The position numbers and the translations under genes are program-made. Positions 62,001 to 64,000 of a stretch of 64,000 nucleotides of DNA are shown here, piece after piece. Position 1 is the stretch's first letter; each line of letters begins with the position of its first letter. The stretch is from Pseudolactococcus insecticola (GTDB lineage: Bacteria; Bacillota; Bacilli; Lactobacillales; Streptococcaceae), in the NCBI RefSeq assembly GCF_011170065.1, contig NZ_BLLH01000008.1, positions 37,118 through 101,117 on the forward strand. The letters run 5' to 3'. The notes beneath the pieces were generated by a model. The model was not told the DNA's origin. It did not search any database and was given only the letters and a program-made list of their open reading frames with translations.

Positions 62001-64000
62001 GCAAATGATCCATCGGGTAAAATCCCAACAAATACTGCGGATGCATTGACAGATTCGAACTACTTTGTTGAAGGTGTGACTGATGAAACAATCCCGGCTA
62101 TGGGTGTGACAGATGCTGACTTAAACCGTGATTCTGGAGATGAGCGCACGGCTGACAGTTATTGGCGCTATCATATTGTTGGTCCTGATGGTACAGAGTA
62201 TGCCAATGTTGCTGCGTTGAATGCAGCAGGCTTGACGTTTGATAAGACAAACAATGGCACATCGAAAACTGACTCAGCGACACAACAGTTTACAGTAGTC
62301 TACACGTATGATGATGTTGACTCGACTGATGATAGCGAATCTGATGAAATTTCAGATTCTGATGCAGATCTTCAGTCTGAAGAAATTTCAGATTCGACAG
62401 AAGATAGTGATGCTATTGAAGATAGTGATTCGACAGAAGATAGTGACTCTGATGTGGATTCTGAATCGATGGAGGATAGTGATTCTACTGAAGATAGTGA
62501 TTCAACAGAAGATAGCGATTCGACTGAGGATTCAGACTCATCCGAAGATAGCGACTCTAGTGAAGATAGCGATTCCTCAGAAGACTCAGATTCATCAGAA
62601 GATAGCGACTCTAGTGAAGACTCAGATTCAACAGAAGATTCTGATTCAACATATGATTCAGACTCCAATGCTGGTAAAGACTCTACTGAGGTGAGTGATT
62701 CGACCGAAGACTCGGATTCAGCTGAAGATTCAGATTCAACCGAAGATAGCGATTCCACAGAGGATTCAGACTCAGCTGAAGATAGCGACTCAACAGAAGA
62801 CTCAGACTCAAGCGAAGATAGCGACTCAACAGAAGACTCAGACTCAAGCGAAGATAGCGATTCCACAGAGGATTCAGACTCAGCTGAAGACAGCGATTCC
62901 TCAGAAGATTCAAACTCATCAGAAGATAGCGATTCCACAGAGGATTCAGACTCAAGCGAAGATAGCGATTCCACAGAGGATTCAGACTCAGCTGAAGACA
63001 GTGATTCCTCAGAAGATTCAGACTCAAGTGAAGATAGCGATTCCACAGAAGACAGTGATTCAACGTATGACTCAGACTCCAATGCTGGTAAAGACTCTAC
63101 TGAGGTGAGTGATTCGACAGAAGACTCGGATTCAACAGAAGATAGCGATTCAAGCGAAGATTCTGACTCATCAGAAGACAGCGATTCAACAGAAGATTCA
63201 GACTCAAGCGAAGATAGCGATTCAACAGAAGATTCAGATTCATCAGAAGACAGCGATTCAAATGAAGATTCAGATTCATCAGAAGACAGCGACTCCTCAG
63301 AAGACTCAGATTCATCAGAAGATAGCGATTCTAGTGAAGATTCGGATTCAACATATGATTCAGACTCCAATGCTGGTAAAGACTCTACTGAGGTGAGTGA
63401 TTCGACAGAAGACTCAGATTCCACAGAAGACTCAGATTCAACAGAAGACTCAGATTCCACAGAAGACTCAGATTCATCAGAAGACAGCGATTCAAGCGAA
63501 GATTCAGACTCATCTGAAGATAGCGACTCCTCAGAAGATTCAGATTCATCAGAAGACAGTGACTCCTCAGAAGACTCAGATTCAGCCGAAGACAGCGACT
63601 CCTCAGAAGACTCAGATTCAAGCGAAGACAGTGATTCAACAGAAGACTCAGACTCAAGCGAAGATAGCGATTCATCAGAAGACAGTGATTCAACGTATGA
63701 CTCAGACTCCAATGCTGGTAAAGACTCTACTGAGGTGAGTGATTCGACAGAAGATAGCGATTCCTCAGAAGACTCAGATTCAGAAGAAGATAGCGATTCA
63801 ACAGAAGACTCAGATTCATCAGAAGACAGCGATTCAACAGAAGACTCAGACTCATCTGAAGACAGCGATTCCTCAGAAGATTCAGACTCCGATGAAGATT
63901 CAGATTCAACAGCGGATAGCGAATCAGCAACTGCGCTAGATTCAACAGAAGATAGCGACTCAACAGAAGACTCAGATTCAGACGAAGACAGCGATTCCTC
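59079..64000 (+). CDS. Giant KxYKxGKxW-signal, SD-repeat surface adhesin (3' end outside window)
   Basis: Open from ATG 59079 (GAAGGAG before it) to the window end: 1640 residues, no stop reached. A KxYKxGKxW-type signal, [15 protein letters not shown], lies near residues 15-30. Residues about 85-480 have regular beta strands and Asn/Thr/Gly turns, like a pectate-lyase-type beta-helix adhesive domain. Residues 616-693 resemble a MucBP-like beta-grasp unit ([17 protein letters not shown] to VKYVYQK). Three related units follow, with [37 protein letters not shown] and [17 protein letters not shown], each closing in VVYT or similar. From about residue 1080 there are only SD-rich repeats. A cell-wall anchor is expected beyond the window. 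Confidence 0.88.
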   Translation, partial: MGKRFKHDVERKNTNFRSWKSGKTWLYASTALAILVGGGYTVTQTSQSGTHVVKALEVSDNLYQVPTITPAALEPNSDVSVPMFAISDSSGKVVDVSTQADFLAAWADNTVTQINIVGDFSLTTDTAARTGNIVLNGKDASGTVHTISTGSGVQFLIGDTSGATMVVTDLNIKSAEQGTATNSQGSSTFATNPVLPASSTGSVTMEFNNVNYSGTTSTGSTATATNGGGRLFYNPNGAVYFAGTGVVNTVQEAGTMGSFYMVDNANWTFQRMGTNTYSFFYFISSATQGTGKNTEVVLGNGSTLQTRMPSSNYGIWYDSVSANPMQKVTTGNGVTIDSTGVNSIIGDNNAYTVAQVSIGTNNTIIGSGFSSGAINIGGTATVTIHSGLTATFVGSTYQFNMAAAANKITIISPQSLLVQNTSTLAPNVVTNLGVLEIDNAGLTRTTGNPLAFTSLIKPSGTAPTAATMTAMDGSGTSTQNISGSTLTINYVGAGRDVYYDYVDAWTGQVIASNDANTDPVYANGGMTLNFADPFYQNIARIPGVTGGYPTSYSFITSAADQAKYGVTQAGTAVVGYTADADHATDQPVLVSGTFDGTGDIDDPVRIYAIGANPDSAAVTYTDTTGATITAAASQTNIIKGYLNATYSVPAAPALSGYVFDHVEVNGTTVDLNAATTGTYTSGTDTVKYVYQKLDAQRVVVNNSGYNNALTLNGNIDGLSGEAFTQNFTAPAGATFDLAATQAGLPTGVTVTLSDDKKTATVSGNFDTNANSGGTADTDPTQQTVNLVLANPQSATLTSPSTSVTSESVDGNVGDPISFAQTDTDLAANGSYSVVYTVEGVAGSTTYATLAAALAAHPVFDNTDNTLNNGVDAGIQHFTVLYGQGATITSTGDPATVKAEETQSGLTGDPITFTTTDATLARDGYTYTVTGPDGVSYATLALALAANPTYDADDATTQNFNVVYTPDYQNAVLISANDPSGKIPTNTADALTDSNYFVEGVTDETIPAMGVTDADLNRDSGDERTADSYWRYHIVGPDGTEYANVAALNAAGLTFDKTNNGTSKTDSATQQFTVVYTYDDVDSTDDSESDEISDSDADLQSEEISDSTEDSDAIEDSDSTEDSDSDVDSESMEDSDSTEDSDSTEDSDSTEDSDSSEDSDSSEDSDSSEDSDSSEDSDSSEDSDSTEDSDSTYDSDSNAGKDSTEVSDSTEDSDSAEDSDSTEDSDSTEDSDSAEDSDSTEDSDSSEDSDSTEDSDSSEDSDSTEDSDSAEDSDSSEDSNSSEDSDSTEDSDSSEDSDSTEDSDSAEDSDSSEDSDSSEDSDSTEDSDSTYDSDSNAGKDSTEVSDSTEDSDSTEDSDSSEDSDSSEDSDSTEDSDSSEDSDSTEDSDSSEDSDSNEDSDSSEDSDSSEDSDSSEDSDSSEDSDSTYDSDSNAGKDSTEVSDSTEDSDSTEDSDSTEDSDSTEDSDSSEDSDSSEDSDSSEDSDSSEDSDSSEDSDSSEDSDSAEDSDSSEDSDSSEDSDSTEDSDSSEDSDSSEDSDSTYDSDSNAGKDSTEVSDSTEDSDSSEDSDSEEDSDSTEDSDSSEDSDSTEDSDSSEDSDSSEDSDSDEDSDSTADSESATALDSTEDSDSTEDSDSDEDSDS
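62320..64000 (+). repeat. 18-base SD repeats with periodic NAGK punctuation
   Basis: The basic unit is six residues, DSDSTE or DSDSSE (18 bases). The spacer [17 protein letters not shown] interrupts it four times, with AATGCTGGTAAAGA beginning at 62667, 63081, 63369 and 63711. The intervals are 414, 288 and 342 bases, all exact multiples of 18 (23, 16 and 19 units). The array continues past the window end. Confidence 0.93.

Noticed and set aside
62372..63712. A 446-codon open frame on the minus strand inside surface protein 2, rich in Glu and Ser
   Set aside because: It is the mirror of the SD repeats: GAY-TCN codons read backwards contain no stop codons. It has no start context, no domain and only repeat composition.
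62320..64000. Regular short repeats that might suggest a CRISPR array
   Set aside because: Repeats are in frame, code for Ser-Asp, have no unique spacers of constant length, and no cas genes are near.

Overview
The window looks like chromosome of a lactic acid bacterium of the genus Lactococcus in the broad sense (including the piscium/raffinolactis branch). The grounds are protein similarity I recognise by eye (RpoB, RecA, CshA, PepN, PepT, PepO), lactococcal or streptococcal gene orders (fpg beside recA, pbp1b divergent from tyrS, yaaA-recF, tatD-rnmV-rsmA) and low-to-moderate GC. I recognise the genus level only; no species call is made.

Layout. 1-8421 holds the end of pepN, the rplU-prp-rpmA ribosomal operon, pepT, a universal stress protein, a small unknown gene, a Na+/H+ antiporter and a cysteine desulfurase-thiI pair. 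8422-15306 has a multidrug exporter with an unusual duplicated leader, tyrS and pbp1b reading away from a perfect palindrome, and yaaA-recF. 15420-25061 runs mainly on the plus strand: two M16 peptidase homologues, a RodZ-like protein, pgsA, a T-box and hisS, two tiny membrane proteins, aspS and two YitT paralogues. 25167-28649 is accessory module 1: a regulator gene with a 15-G tract, divergent from a cell-wall-anchored, SD/SE-repeat surface protein. 28724-49956 returns to core genes (dusB, hslO, a GH1 glycosidase, murE, fpg, recA, spx, tatD, rnmV, rsmA, an Apf-like protein, prfC, cshA, era, a MurJ-type flippase, nrdG, an oxidoreductase, pepO). 50361-57721 is rpoB-rpoC. 57821-64000 is accessory module 2: a paralogue of the first regulator divergent from a giant SD-repeat surface protein that runs off the window end.

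How the parts work together. Most of the window is translation, transcription, repair and envelope housekeeping. Several of these genes carry structured leaders: a T-box for hisS, a two-hairpin attenuator-like leader before rpoB, a Shine-Dalgarno-sequestering switch candidate before cshA, a long hairpin before spx, and a duplicated leader with an anti-Shine-Dalgarno stretch before the exporter.

The most interesting element is the pair of regulator-adhesin modules. Both adhesins start with a KxYKxGKxW-type signal, which in other bacteria marks substrates of accessory SecA2/SecY2 export. Both regulators are related Rgg/MutR-like proteins transcribed away from their adhesin. The two divergent promoters share sequence blocks, and each module carries homopolymer tracts (G15 and T10 in module 1, A12 in module 2) that could drive phase variation. 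I propose this as a duplicated, possibly phase-variable surface-adhesin switch. No accessory Sec or glycosyltransferase genes are visible in the window.
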